A stretch of 64,000 bases of DNA from Labia minor. Taxonomy: Eukaryota > Arthropoda > Insecta > Dermaptera > Spongiphoridae. Position 1 is the stretch's first letter, and every line of letters starts with the position of its first letter. The notes under the pieces were generated by a model. The model was not told where the DNA came from. It saw nothing but the letters and a program-made list of their open reading frames with translations, and searched no databases. The stretch is taken from contig OY720344.1 of NCBI GenBank assembly GCA_963082975.1, positions 90,396,107 to 90,460,106 of the forward strand. Direction: 5' to 3'. This document shows, in pieces, positions 12,386-25,975 of this stretch. The translations under genes were made by a program, and so were the position numbers.

Positions 12386-12655
12386 ATCTCCATAAATGCA
12401 ACCCTCATTAGAACACCTGACCTCTACCTTTTCATTACAAGTGTCGATAATGCTTTGTCCTTCAACCCTTTTTTCAATTTTTTCTTTTTATAAATTCATT
12501 CATTTTCCCAACAAAAAATTATTCAATAAGAAAATTATAATAATATCTAAAAATAAATATTTGTATTATTCCTTTTTCAAAAATCCCACAAATAAAATAA
12601 AAAAAAAACTTCTGAATTTGTACGGACAACGCCTATCAAGTCGGTTATATCAATT

Positions 12656-12836
12656 AGGTGCCCTATAATCAGTAGAACAGGTCCTATCAACCTTTATCTT
12701 GATTTTTTTTGATCAAGTAGCTTTCCGAATTTTAATCCCGAGGCTGGGCTGACCCCGGTTAGAGAAATTCAGGGACTTGAACCCAGGACCACGAGAATGT
12801 GGGGCAGCTTCGCTAATATCTCACCCTGTGATGCCT
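12656..12836 (-). mobile_element. tRNA-derived SINE, copy 1
   Basis: On the minus strand an A-box-like TTAGCGAAGCTG (12816-12805) is followed by a perfect B-box GGTTCAAGTCC (12783-12773), the internal RNA polymerase III promoter of tRNA-derived SINEs. The body (CAGCCTCGGGATT, GAAAGCTACTTGATC, GATAGGACCTG) recurs in diverged form at 33.9 kb on the same strand. It is not an intact tRNA gene, since no acceptor stem or anticodon arm forms. Confidence 0.65.
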
Positions 12837-13679
12837 TTTTAAAAATATAAAGGAATGAAAAAAAAATATACTAAAATTAATTTATATACATTCCGATCTA
12901 TTATATATAGGTAAATATAATACCTATAGAGATCAAATAGGTATAATATGTATATATATAGGTATATATAACAGATTCTAGTATAAATTAGCATATATGG
13001 TTAAACTATTATAATTATATAAATATTAAATTTTTTTATCATTTCAAATACTAAATTATATGAGATTGATTAAGTTAACTTTATCCTAAGCGACTCTGAT
13101 GATAAAATAAATTTGCTATTTAAAAATGAGAATATTATAGAAAGATAATAATTATGTAGAAAAATATCTTATTTCAATTAATGTAATCTTAATGTTGATT
13201 GAATTGAGTTTTTGTTTACTACTGTTTTTGGTTACTGTTCTCCCTCCCCTTTACACACTCAAACGTCAATGACCTCTTACATTAAACAAAACAAGATTTA
13301 CATCTAGTATACATTATATATATATAGCTCTTCGGTGTAATATATTAGAATATTTTCTTATTTCACTTATAATAAATTAATAATTAAATATTTTCAAGGA
13401 AATTATTTAATGAATTATATATCAAAATAATTGAAATGTTTTTTTTTGTTAATTTTAATTTAATTATATTTATACAAATATTAATGTTTGTCAATGTTTT
13501 TTTTTAATTAAAAATTATTTCATTTTTGTTTTATATGTTCATTAAAAAAGGTAATACATATATACTTGATAAATAACTTAAAAAATAATTAAAAAGAATG
13601 TTTATCATTTGCAAAAAATTATCATCTCAACCCCTCATCCCTCCTTTATTTCAATAAATAAAAAAAAACAGCAATCTTC

Positions 13680-13990
13680 TAACTCCCACGTGTTCACCAC
13701 GTGTCAAGAAACCCATCGCTCATTTGAATTATATACTTATATGTATTATATATATATATATATATATATCTGTTTTTTTGTAAATTTTTTCTTTTCTGGA
13801 TTTGACTTGCATTGAATAGTAAACAGATTGGAGGACAAGACGAGAGACCACGAAAAGACGCACACCTGCCGATTGGCTCCCACATTAAGCTCTCAATCTT
13901 TGCACCTGGCTTATATATACTGGACAAGCCTGTACTTGCCCACACTGATTTCCTCTCCTTAGCTATTTCTTAAAAAATCAAAATGACCGA
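13680..13990. promoter_or_regulatory. Candidate enhancer/promoter with paired CACGTG, CACCTG boxes and TATA
   Basis: CACGTG occurs at 13687-13692 and 13698-13703 (11 bp apart). Then CACCTG occurs at 13863-13868 and 13903-13908 (proneural-type E-boxes), CTCCCACA at 13877-13884 (seven of eight bases of a Su(H) site on the minus strand), and a bidirectional-looking TATATATA at 13911-13919. A plus-strand start would reach a 10-codon frame at 13983, followed by a CATTGCC/GGCAATG hairpin; neither looks like a real gene. This could be an upstream enhancer of the Bearded-like gene or the promoter of a non-coding RNA. Confidence 0.4.
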
Positions 13991-13999
13991 ATCGGATTT

Positions 14000-14829
14000 C
14001 ATTGCCTGTCCATAAAAAGGCAATGACAACCGGTTTTATTGATAAATAAAAGAATGAAAACGAAAAATTCGTCAACCTTTTCTTAAACAAAGAATGATAC
14101 TTATTATATAGAGATGATAACTCGCATTATATAACACTCAGAGAGTAAATCAAAACTAACTACTTACTTAAGAATTAAAAAATTAAAAAATGTGAATGGA
14201 TAGACTTAAAATAAACTAATCAAATAAAATAAATAAATAAATATATTAATAATCAAGTCCAAATTATTGAATTTGTTTTCACCCTTGGCCAAATTTGAAC
14301 CAAGGCCATTTCAGGGAACCTACAGATATAAAGAATTACTTTAAATTAAAAATATATATATAATAATAATATAAATATAAATAAATCATTAAAATACAAA
14401 ATAACATAAATAATTAATAAATCTTTTAGCTTTAAATAAAACTTAATAATATCTAACTAAATATTACATATATATATAGATAAATATATATACTATTAAT
14501 TAATTAATTAATGTTGAATTAATCTTAATTTTATAAAATAAAAATTGAATACAAAGAGAACTCGAAAGTACTCGTATTTATGTGACTTGTAGATACTTAA
14601 ATGGCTCAAGAGTATTTTAAAGGGTTCCTATACAAACAAATAATGTTCCGATTATTAGTCCTCAAGAAGTGAAAGGATTAACGGAAGTATAAACTTGCAT
14701 GGAGAAATTAACTTTTTTAATATTCATATTAATATTAAATCAATATAATTATATATAGGTATTTATATATTTACATTTTTAAAATTTGTAAATATACCTA
14801 CTCACATTAATATATATATATATATATAT

Positions 14830-14879
<50 letters not shown>

Positions 14880-16380
14880 CTTATATATAAATTCCTTGAA
14901 ATTTACTAAATGATTAAAAAAATATTATAATATATTATATAATTGGATTATTTAAAGATATTATTCTGATGAATTTATCTAATTAATATTCAAACTAAGA
15001 TTAAATGTGTCCTGGTATTTACATAGGTAATCATTGTTTATCAAGATAAGTACCTAAAGCGTAAGTGGAAGGTAAAAAGAGGCGGTTCTTCTATACAAGA
15101 AATACAGAAATCTACCTGTTGCGGGTGCTTTTCAACGCGTCACCGACAGCTATTCAAAATATTTACTGGGATATAATAGATAACCATACCTACGTCATTG
15201 GTAAATGTAATACTTACAAATTCCTATAACAAAAAAATAAATATTGAATTTACACTTGAAGATAATCATATAATATATTTCTTATTATTAGTGTTTGTTT
15301 CCAGGAAAATATCGAAGTATTATATTTATTAATAATAAGTACGTATTATTTTATATTTTATATAAATATATATTATTTTATGAAAATTATGAGATTGAAC
15401 AATAAATATTGAATTTACAAAATATAAATAAAGCCCCTACATTTTAAAAGTAAACATTGTATTTAAATTCATACTTTAATATTGTTTAATATTGTTAAAA
15501 GATAAGATAATTGATATAAAATTAATTTAAATTACTTAATTAATTTAATTTAAATAATAATTATTTATCAATTTATTTCGGAATTTGAATCTCTCCCTAA
15601 AGTATATACCATAAATACCTTGAAACAAGATTACAAGACGATGTTTCTTCCTCTTCCGATCACTTCCGATTAAATTCACCAAATATTATCCTTTTAAAAA
15701 TCCCGTTTCCATCTTGTAGTTCCGATTTGTCTAACAAAAAAAAAACCCACTACTCTCCCTCCTTCCCCTTGCATACTTGCTTAAACCCTCAATCAAAAAA
15801 AAGAAAAAGAAAATAGATTCGATACATTTTGAACTATTCACCCTTGAACTTTTATTCTTTTTAAAGGGGAGCCAATTCCCCCTCTCCTTCGAAGATATTT
15901 TATTAGTTTCTCTTTCTTCCCTTCAATTTTTTTTTTTTTAATTTTTCACTAAAATTTGTAAGGATAACTGTTGAGATTTCATTAAATATTATTTATTAGA
16001 TAACTTTTTTTTTTATTATAATATTTGATTAATTGAATTTGTAAATAATATTTTCTAAAAAATAAAGATAATAATATACATATTGAAAATTTTAAATATT
16101 AAATTGATTTATATTAAAGAGAGAAGAGAATCTCATTTATTTTAGTAAAATAAAAATAATGTAAATAAATAAGGCATGATCATTCTAATAAAATCATAAA
16201 AATTGGTTAATAAATTAGAAAAGGGAAAATGGGATGGATCGTAGATTTAAAGCTGTCGCTTGAGGCAAAGTAGTATACAATCCAATTACTATATACCTGT
16301 ATAGCCGAAAATATATATATATATAAGTATATATATATATATATATATATATCATATTAAGAATATTAATGAATTTAATA
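14000..16380. other. AT-rich intergenic DNA with long (TA)n at 14811-14875
   Basis: No gene was recognised. The main structures are a long TA/CATA microsatellite near 14811-14875, another at 16307-16352, a small GC-elevated patch around 15055-15170 and a C/T-rich stretch at 15590-15930. Confidence 0.45.
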
Positions 16381-16383
16381 TAT

Positions 16384-16622
16384 CGCACCCCGACAAGAAC
16401 AGTGACACAACTAAAAAATCCCGATTTTGAGTTAAGTACACTGGGAAATGTTATACAACTACGAGTACGAAAAATGTCATATCTGTAACTCTAGATTTGC
16501 CGGCAATATGGCAGTTGTGTCACCTTTACTTTTAGGTTAGTTGACACTTTTAATTTTCTTTAATTCAATTTTGTTCGAAATTCAAGGTTTTTTAGTTGTA
16601 TGACTGTTCTTGCCTGGGTGCC
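16384..16622. mobile_element. MITE with about 36-bp terminal inverted repeats
   Basis: The left end GCACCCCGACAAGAACAGTG continues ACACAACTAAAAAATCC. The right end, inverted, reads GGCACCCAGGCAAGAACAGT then CATACAACTAAAAAACC. The two match at most positions. Inside is GGCAGTTGTGTCACC. No target duplication is clear in the TA-rich flanks, and there is no coding capacity. Confidence 0.6.
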
Positions 16623-17149
16623 ATATATCTAAAATAATACTTATTTAATTTAATATCATTTAGGTTTTAGGTAACCATATATATCTGTGATTACTATTAC
16701 TACTACTATATTATTTAGAATGGCCTGTCCATCTTTCACTCCCTCAATTCATAGTCAAGGACGTTGAAGAGTTTTGAATGAAGTGTTAATAGCTTTAGGA
16801 CTTGGGTTATGATATTCTGTATATATATACATAAAGATGAAAAGAAAAATTATATAATATTATTATAGATAGTGGAAGGATTATTGTAGAAATAGTTAAA
16901 TATGCAGGAAGATTTATCTATTTTTTTTTATGGCTACTTGTTGCATATGCCTATTAGGATACTAATAAAACCAAGTAATACTATTTATATTAGAACCATA
17001 ATATATATATATACCTATATATTTCATTCATTTATTTTTATATATAGGTATAATTATAAATTTGATAAAATAATAATGCTTGTTTATTGGATCAACAAAA
17101 ACAAGATCGAGGTCCATTTAAAATTTCTTTTAGGAAAATTGTATTGAAT

Positions 17150-17600
17150 TAAGTGAGTCGGTGTGTCTGTATTAGTATGTGTGTGTTTTTAATATATGGA
17201 CAGGTGCGTGTTAGCCGTGAGAACTGGGCCTCCCTAACTGGCTGGGTGGTGGTTGTGCCCGGGCCCGGGCGCAGGAACCATGCAGGAACCAAGGCGAAGG
17301 CGAAGGCGATGCCGAAGGCTCTGGTGCATTTAAGGAAGAGAGGGGGAAGGGAAAGAGAGAGGGGTGGGGGAAGGGGCGGTGGATGGCCGGCTGCTTAGGG
17401 CGCGTGCGTGTGTGTGTGTGTGTGCACGCGCACGCGTGTCTCTCGATCCGAGTGCCTGGGAACACCGGGGTGCGATGCGTTCCCACGCCCGCACCCTCCG
17501 TATCAGCTGGGCTACTGGGCTTCGTGACGTCGCAAGTCCTTCGAGGGAGGGGATTAGCAGAAACATAAACACCCGCCTCGCTCACTCGGTGTGTGCCATT
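17150..17600. promoter_or_regulatory. GC-rich island with two perfect Su(H) sites
   Basis: This is the most GC-rich block outside the genes. CGTGAGAAC (17216-17224) and, on the other strand, CGTGGGAAC (17487-17479) both fit YGTGRGAAM fully. CAGGTG (17201), CAGCTG (17504), CACGCG boxes (17425-17436) and CGCGTGTC (17433-17440) accompany them, with a (TG)n run and a purine-rich tract at 17332-17380. Open frames on both strands are GC-driven, low-complexity and unlike any family. It reads as a Notch-responsive enhancer or an unannotated promoter. Confidence 0.5.
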
Positions 17601-17699
17601 TAAATGAAAAACAAAAACACAAGAAAGAATGAGACTTTCAAAGCATCGAATCGACTTTATTATATACCAACCAATTCGATTTTTTTTTATTTTCATTCT

Positions 17700-20130
17700 T
17701 TAAGAACATATGGGCAAATTTAAAATTTTTAATCCTTTTTTTTTGTATTTTTTAAAAATTATTTATAACAGTTATTTTTATATTTATTTATTTGTATACA
17801 TATTATGAATGTTTTTAATTATTTAATTAATAAATTAATGCTGTTTGTTAATCCTCTAATTTAAAGGAATCAACGTTTTTATTTTATTTTAATATAAAAA
17901 TTACATTTTTATTTCTTTTTCACTTGCATCAGATTTCAATGATTATAGGAATGGAATCAGAGATTAGTATTTGAGGAAATTTTTCAACCGCATTGAAAAA
18001 CAATCTACTCAACATTATTTTATTTATGGATAAAAAGAAAGTGATTTTATACTAGATTAAGACAAACTAGCAAAAATTGAAAATACCACAATGTTTATAA
18101 CAGGTCTTTTAGCGGGATATAGACCTACCTGACTGATACTGATACGAGCCATTTTTAGACTTGTTTATGCTTAGTAAGGGAAGTGGGACGTTTATATTAT
18201 TTGTATCCAATATGAGAATATTCTTGTCATGTATGTGATATAATACAGCTGATAAGAAATGATACCCAAAGAAAGGTTTCTTTATATTTCAATATAGACA
18301 TTTTTTAATTCTTTTATAAATAAAAAAGAAGAAAAATAAAATTAAATCTTTAACTATATGTCATAATTTGAATATATATATATAAGAGTTATAAAAATAC
18401 GGTTATTATTATTTATAACTTGTATACAATTAAATCAAAACAAAATATGTATATTTATTAGAAAAAAAGTTTATTTTTTAAAAGATATGCTTTGTTGATA
18501 ATATGATTAAACCAATCTTCAAAGATTTAAATACAAACAAGGCATTTTATATTTTTATTTTATTGAAGTTAAAATACCTCAATAATTATCAAAATATAAA
18601 AAAAATTAATATTCGGACGTAGAAAATAATTTAAACATTTGTTTAAATACAAAATAATTTGTTTTATTATTATTTTTTTTAATGACTTATGACAAAATAT
18701 TTTTATAATGTTTTATTGTTCAATTGTGTCTTTATGAAAAGATGCTTAACTAAAATCCTATACTTATGTTAAATTATGTGTACTAATACTAAATATTGTA
18801 GTTATCTATTCAGCGCCTTTCGTATATGCAACCAAATCTACTAATTTATAAAGTAATTATATAGCATTTAACGAGGAGGGGGATATCTCATCATCCTTGT
18901 TAACTCTGACATTAATAATAAAACATAATAAAATTAAAAAAAAAACTAAATCACAATAGAATTTTATTTTCATTGTGAAATTCATAAATTTATAATTATA
19001 TATTTTTTAATATAATTATTTTTAGAAAAATGTTTATTTATCTTAATTAAATATTTATATGATGACGTATAGATTAAAAGGAAATAAACTAATATTATAT
19101 AATAATTAAGAAATTTTTAAATAATTTATTTACGTATAATACTTACAAAAATTGAATTAGTTTTAAATCTTATAAAATAATAGAGAAAACTTAAATTTCA
19201 ATATTAAATAATAAAAAGATATTTATTAATTAAAATGATTTATTTTATAGAAGAAAATACCAAAACAACCTCGCCTATTATTAGTTAAAAAAGACAATTA
19301 TTTATTCACATAACATATTATATATATAAAAAATTTATGAATTTTAATTAATTGAATCAAATTATTTAATATATCTATTTAAATATATTTATATATAATG
19401 ATTTTGAGGAAATTGAAATTTGAAAGAATGGAACTAGAAAAGAGAATTAATGATATTGTGTGGGTTTTAAATGGAATTCCTATGGCAAATCTTGCGGTAA
19501 AGACCTCGTTTATTTGCTTTTCCCAAAGGTTTGTACTGTATTTGTGGTTTGATATCTATTTTTGTATCATCAAATAAAATCCAAACGAGTAATTGTTTAT
19601 CTTTATAATGAGGTCTTTGGTTTGGTAAAATATCGTTTCTCACATTCTTTCATAGATCATCTTCATTTTTTTCCGGTAAGCAACCAACTATACGATTAGA
19701 ATTAATTAAAAAAAAAATTATGGAATAGATTATCCAATCATATAAGAAATATGTATAGTTATTTTACGATAAAAATGTTTATCAAGGGAAGTCATTTATT
19801 TTATGAGGACATCAAAAATTCAATTACTTTATAAAAAACGATAACCGCAATAAATCTCTCAAAAATTCTGGTTTATAGTCAAATACGGAAGTTTTAAATG
19901 GAATGTTGTCCTATCATTTTCATTCATTCCATTTCGTACATTGTTTATAATGAGATCAAATATCTTTGAAATGATTCTTCATTCTAATTTTCTTAATTCT
20001 TCTAAATTTATCAGTAGTAATTTGTTATTGTTGTTGTAATATTATAAGATATCGATTTTGTTAAATACTATATATAGTAGATATAGGGTATATAAAATCC
20101 CTACATAACATGCATGTACATACAATGAAG
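17700..20130. other. AT-rich intergenic DNA; one Su(H) match at 19636
   Basis: No gene seen. The region near 19430-19960 is less repetitive than its flanks and contains TTTCTCACA (19636-19644), a full YGTGRGAAM match on the minus strand, isolated from other motifs. Confidence 0.4.
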
Positions 20131-20134
20131 TTAA

Positions 20135-20400
20135 TAAATTTTAATATAAATTTTCAAAAATTTTCCATTGGGTTGCAATTATCAACCCTTAAATTTTTAA
20201 TTTTAATAAATTCTTCTAAATAGTATCAATTGAGAAAGGGACTTTAAATAATATATATCCCTAGTTATAGCCCGAATGACTAAATAAATTCAAAATAATA
20301 ATATTAAATTAATATATATCGTAGGGTAAAGTATACAGTCGTTGAAATTTAAGGGTTGATAATTGCAACCCAAAATTTTGAAAATTTATATTAAAAATTG
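20135..20400. mobile_element. MITE with about 60-bp terminal inverted repeats
   Basis: The left end runs from TTTAATATAAATTTTCAAAA to TTGCAATTATCAACCCTTAA. The right end repeats this in inverse (AAGGGTTGATAATTGCAACC, then TTTTGAAAATTTATATTAAA). The roughly 130-bp centre is unrelated AT-rich DNA with no frame. Confidence 0.6.
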
Positions 20401-21424
20401 CGCTATTAACTATGGTTATGTTATCGTTTGTTATATAGTTGTATATCACTATAGAATACCTAGGCCAATAACTATAACAGGGGGCCAATTACTGTATTTT
20501 TTTAAAAAGGTGCTTATTGAAAAAGTCATGAGAAAATGATTTTTTTTTTATTCATCAAAATGCTAATAGAATCTATGTTCTACAAACGTAATTTGACACA
20601 GATTGTTCTTCAATTTGCCCAGATATGCATTAAAGATTGCTAGGAGTTGCTTAAGGGGGCCAACGATGTATGCTTTATCCTATGTAGATCTAATCTTTTT
20701 TTTACTTATCTATTTCTATTTCTTTCATACAATATAATGCAACAGCATATAACTTTCTCCCAACAACAATAAACATTACATTATATTTTTTTAAATAAAT
20801 TTATAATATTGAGTATTTACTATTACATATATATTGGTAGGTAGCTTCATAACACTTCCCTGTCCGTGTAAACTGCAAGGCACACACACTGACTTTTACT
20901 TTATATATATATATATATATATATCATTTTTTTAATTTAATTTAATTGAAATTAAAAATCTTTAGTCATAAATTACTATGATAAAAATTATCTAATATAG
21001 CCTTAATACCTAATCAACTATATAAATATATAACAAATTAATCAACTGATGTATAATCCACCCGATATTTTCATTTGCATAAAATTCAACCTATAATTAT
21101 TACTTAAATGTAATAAAAACAATTTATTCAAATTAATTTATTCTTATTTTGGTTTAGATTTATTTATTTTATCTTTATATATGTTGAATGTTTAAATTTT
21201 TTATAAATATTAGGAATTTAAATAACATCCTTTTTTGGATAAAATCATTTTGTAAAATAAAATGAATGTTAATAAAATAAATATAAAAAGGAGCAAATCG
21301 AATATGTATATAAAAATCAATAAAATTTTTATGGATGAATTTTTATTTTTATTTTTTATTTATTTTGCATGCAATATGTAATTCTTCTTTTAAATTTGGA
21401 TTTTAAAAAAAGATTGTATAAGAA

Positions 21425-21800
21425 ATAGGGACGCAGGTAGGGTTAAATCTTTTTTGCATGGGAAACCTGTTTCCCTCCTTCATTTTGGCAGATGGGCTCG
21501 AAAGACGAATGCGAAATTTTGCATTTCCAACCAGACAGGCTTGCTGGAGGCTGAATATTCGCAAGATGGACCCCATTAAAATAGGGGAGGATCGAGAAAA
21601 AAATTCGTTGGTCTAAAATAATTCGGGCATCTTTTGAGTATGACTGGTGTTGCTTCAATCCCTCGGATGTCTTCCATCTTTTTTGCATTTTCATCATTGT
21701 TCAAAATATAAAATTACAATGGCAAAGTAGATAGTCACCCCAAAAGAGATGAATCCACAAACCCTTTTACCTCGGTAACATTGCTGAATTACATTCTGGT
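21425..21800. other. GC-elevated block, possible conserved non-coding element
   Basis: It contains a 16-bp inverted repeat GGGAAACCTGTTTCCC at 21460-21475 and GGCAGATGGG. An 84-codon minus-strand frame spans 21443-21697 without a recognisable domain, codon bias or splice context. I cannot say more than that it stands out from the background. Confidence 0.25.
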
Positions 21801-23514
21801 TTTTAACTTGAAAATCCAATGGAAAATTCCAAATTTCAAATACAAATTCAAGGATTAAAAATTTATTAAAACAAAAATAAATTCAAATATTATTAGATAA
21901 TCTAATACAATTAAAGTGATAATTTAATTACTTTTGCTTTTATTTATATATTGCATTTAATATACTAATTATTTAAAAGGAAGTATCTATTCGAAGTTCA
22001 ATTTTTATTACAATAATAAATAAATCTTATATCCGAGGATTTTAAACTACTTGATTTAATTATTCTATTTCAATAAAATGAGATCATTTAAGTCTATAAG
22101 AACATTTAAAAAGTTGATTGCAAGATAATAAGTTTGATTATTTTACTTATTTTAATATTTAATGATATTAATTTTTGTTACATATGTACTTAAAAAAATG
22201 ATTATTAAATTATACCTGTAATTTATAACCGAAATTCAATGTGAATAGTTTATTATATAAAAAATAATTTGTGTTGTGATTCAAAAATTATAATTGATTG
22301 AATTCTAATGAAATTTTAAATTTAGGTTAAAAAAATAAAAATTGAATATATTTATAACATTGTATTTTTTGTTGACTAATTTGAATATTCTTAATTTTTA
22401 TTATATTTAAATTCTTTTAATTTTTAAATTAATGTTCATATAAACGAAAATTCATAAAATAAACGATCAGTTTATATTATTATTATAGATATTATATATT
22501 CTAGACATAATTAATTCTATTTTTGAAATATCTTTAATAAATTATTAAAAAAAATTTTAAATCCAACAATTATAATTTATTTGTCATTATTATTTGGGAT
22601 ATTTTGTGCTTTTGAAAGTAGATTTTTTTCAAATTATTTTATTTTGTTATATTAGAAATTGTTTTTTTCAATATTTATATTGTCATTATTAAGAAGGATT
22701 AATTTGCATGTAATTAAATTTTAAAACATTGAATTTTATTAAAACACGAATAAATGTAATAATTAAATATAATGGAATTGTAATAGATTATATGAAGTTT
22801 TCCTTCTATAGATAAGTTACATATATATATATATATTTCTGATTAATTGCAGAGAGATAAAGATTTATTAAATTAAATTTCAAATTAATTTAATTAAAAA
22901 AATAACTTTGAAAATTTCAATTTGCATTTGCAGAAATATAAATTATTTATTATTTACTTTTGTAGAAAAAATAATTATAATAAAATATTCTGCATCTTTG
23001 TTATAATCAAAAACAAAATAATTAAAAACAAATATTTTATAAGATTGAATATATTATATATTAATTTAACTATATATATATATATATATATATATTATTT
23101 TTTATTAATTTATATTATTTTTTTTGTTTATAATTGATTGCATAGAAATCACCCTGAATTTTACTTATATATCTAAAATATACAATTTTTCTTTTTCCTT
23201 ATTGGTAAATTTTTTTTTAATTTGTTTAGCTGATTATATGAGGTATATGAACTTTCCTCATTTATTTATGTTATATATATATATATATATCTATATATAT
23301 ATATATATATATTTAATAATAGTCTCTTATAAAAATAATATATGTATTATAATCAATTAATTTTTAGTATAAAAATAAAATATAATAAAATATATTCAAT
23401 TAAAATATTTTTAATATACAGATATATTTAATTTATTGATAAATAATTTAATATTTTATGAATAAATAATAAAAATTTTGTTTTTTAATAATTTCATAAA
23501 AATATTTAGCTGGA

Positions 23515-23700
23515 GAAGATTGAATCCGGAACACACGCAATGCAAAAGTAGGGGAATGTCAATGCCCTTTAAGCGAGGTGAAAGGGTCTGCATATGAGGG
23601 GTTAAATTTCAGGGTCGACCCTTTATAACAAAAATCCTGCAAAGAATAAGATAAGAAATTACTATATATTCCCCTTTTAGTATCTCTAAAACATCTGCCT
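23515..23700. other. GC-elevated block with 12-bp palindrome
   Basis: AGGGTCGACCCT at 23611-23622 is a perfect palindrome next to CTTTATAA. No reading frame is convincing. It may be a conserved non-coding element. Confidence 0.25.
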
Positions 23701-24948
23701 CAATTGGTCAAAACCGAAATAAGATAAAACCTCGGGATCGTCTACTAAAACCTGCAATTCTAATATTTTCCGTTGAATGAGAGTAAAAATTTTCGGCACA
23801 CTTCTTTTTGATCTAATTGGTCTAAATATAGAGATAACTATCGTATAAAATACTATATTTGAACTTAATCCGGACTTTAATGGCAATTAGTATAACTTGA
23901 CACTGATAAATAGAAAATGAATCACATTCCAAAGTTGCAAGCTTATGATAATGGTTAATAAAATATTATTATATAATATTTTATTCAATAGAATCAAAAA
24001 ACTACTATAGCTTTAATACAAGTTTAATTAAATCAGAGGAACGAGAAAATAATAATAAATAATAAAAATAAATTAAATAATAAACAATAAAATAATGAAC
24101 AGTTACCACAATTCACAGTAAAATGAAATCTATTACTATACATATTTAAAATCATAAAATCGAGGAAAATGCAGGAATGAGGAAACCAATTGGGAAAAGA
24201 CGAGTAGGCCAAATAGAATGAGAATATAAAGGAAGTAAAGTAATAAAATTGAGTCAAGCTCAGGATAGGAATATTTATAAGAAAAGATATTGATGAGACT
24301 GAAAACTTTTGCTGCCTGCTATAGATAGAAATTTAAAGAAGATTATTTCTATTGTAATACATAAAATGGTTATAAATCAGGCAAATAACTTATTCCTCTT
24401 AATTATTTGATAATTCTATATTAACAAGTAACAGAAGATACAATTATACCTTTTTAGGAATTTTTTCCTAATATAATTAAACTAAAAACTAATAAATTAT
24501 TGATAAATACAGATATAATTAACTATTCTACTAATATTTAACATATTTTGTTTAACAATATATATTATAATATTGTGTAACCATGTATTCTTTTAATCAT
24601 AGTTAAAAATATAAAAGAGAAGTTTTTGAAACATTTGACTCTTTCTATCCAATTTAATCGAATTTTAATAACTTCTATATTGATATTTGATAGAAACGAC
24701 CTGTTTTAAAGTAAGGTTTTTTACCGGATGCTGAACTTATTTTAGATTTTAATTCATTAAGAATTAAAAAATTAGTTTGTTAGAAAGTTTTATCAGAGTA
24801 AAATCTTTATTCATGATTCAATGATATTAATTTTATAAATATTATTTTTATTATTATTCGAGTTGATTTGCACTTCATAGTTAAAAATATAATTTAAATT
24901 AAAAATTATAAATAAAATTAAATTTTATAATTAAAATATATGTTGCAC

Positions 24949-24951
<3 letters not shown>

Positions 24952-24985
<34 letters not shown>
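24952..24985. repeat. (ATT)n microsatellite
   Basis: Uninterrupted ATT trinucleotide array. Confidence 0.85.
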
Positions 24986-25315
24986 GCAAATGAACTATTG
25001 AGGAACGGATAAAGCTTTAAGCAATTTTCTTTCACAACTTTTATACATTAATATTAAAAAAAAATATTTTTTTAATAACTAATTCTTTATTTATTTATTC
25101 CACTCAATATTGTATTTAATTTTTATAATATTTTAAGAATAATTAGAACCAGATATATATATATTGAATATATTGACCATATATATTACATAATATTTAT
25201 ATGGTTGAATAATGAAGAATCAAAAAATAAAAAAAATTACCGGAACCATTTCAAATGTGACTATATTTGACCATTTAAAACAAACAAAAATACCCTAAAT
25301 TGCATAATACTTTTT

Positions 25316-25435
25316 ACTATCTCGCCAGAGATAGTATTGCGATCATGAAAATTTTCGATGTTGAGATTTTGATGTTTTTATACGTTTTGAAGGTTCCTGA
25401 ATCATTTTCACTAAGGTTGAGAAAAATGTCTGTGT

Positions 25436-25486
<51 letters not shown>

Positions 25487-25491
25487 TGTGT

Positions 25492-25524
<33 letters not shown>

Positions 25525-25975
25525 GACAAGATTACGCAAAAACGGTTTGAGCTAGAATGATGAAATTTGGTACATGGACATTATTCAAAATTCATAGTTT
25601 TCTATCAACTTTTGAGAAATGTACCTCAACCGGAAGAGGGTCATTACCTACAACGTTTTGATTTTTTTTTCCTCTAAAGTGACCGTAAAAATAAAATAAT
25701 ATGTTTGATAATTTTTCACATGATTAATAATTGTATAAAACTGCTATATATAGAATTTCAGCTTGATTGAATTGCTGAAAGTACCAGATTTAATTTTTTA
25801 ACACTGCAAATTTCACGCGCCAACACGTGCCATGGTGCCATCAATAAAAAGCCAAACATGCGCTGGTTTAATATTTATTATTTATAATTTATAATTAATT
25901 AAATTTAATTTAAATATAATATATTATGTTATTTAATCCAATTCAAATTGCGAGATAGTCGAGTGGAGACACTCC
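25316..25975. mobile_element. Helentron-like non-autonomous element, full copy 1
   Basis: The left end ACTATCTCGC (25316-25325) is inverted as GCGAGATAGT (25950-25959). The left repeat also folds with the adjacent GAGATAG. The right end finishes in a stem-loop GAGTG-GAGA-CACTC (25961-25974). A (TG)n microsatellite of variable length follows the left core at 25432-25516. Short terminal repeats, a 3' stem-loop and an internal microsatellite match the HINE/DINE-1 class of Helentrons. The core includes ACGCAAAAACGGTTTGAGCT and ATGAAATTTGGTACATGG. No protein is encoded. Confidence 0.75.

Noticed and set aside
17153-17696. Overlapping frames of 60-161 codons in the 17-kb island
   Set aside because: Low-complexity, driven by GC and purine runs, present on both strands and without domains or splice signals.
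25300-25560. CV-rich 86-codon frame and its HT-rich reverse
   Set aside because: Translation of a (TG)n microsatellite inside a transposon.
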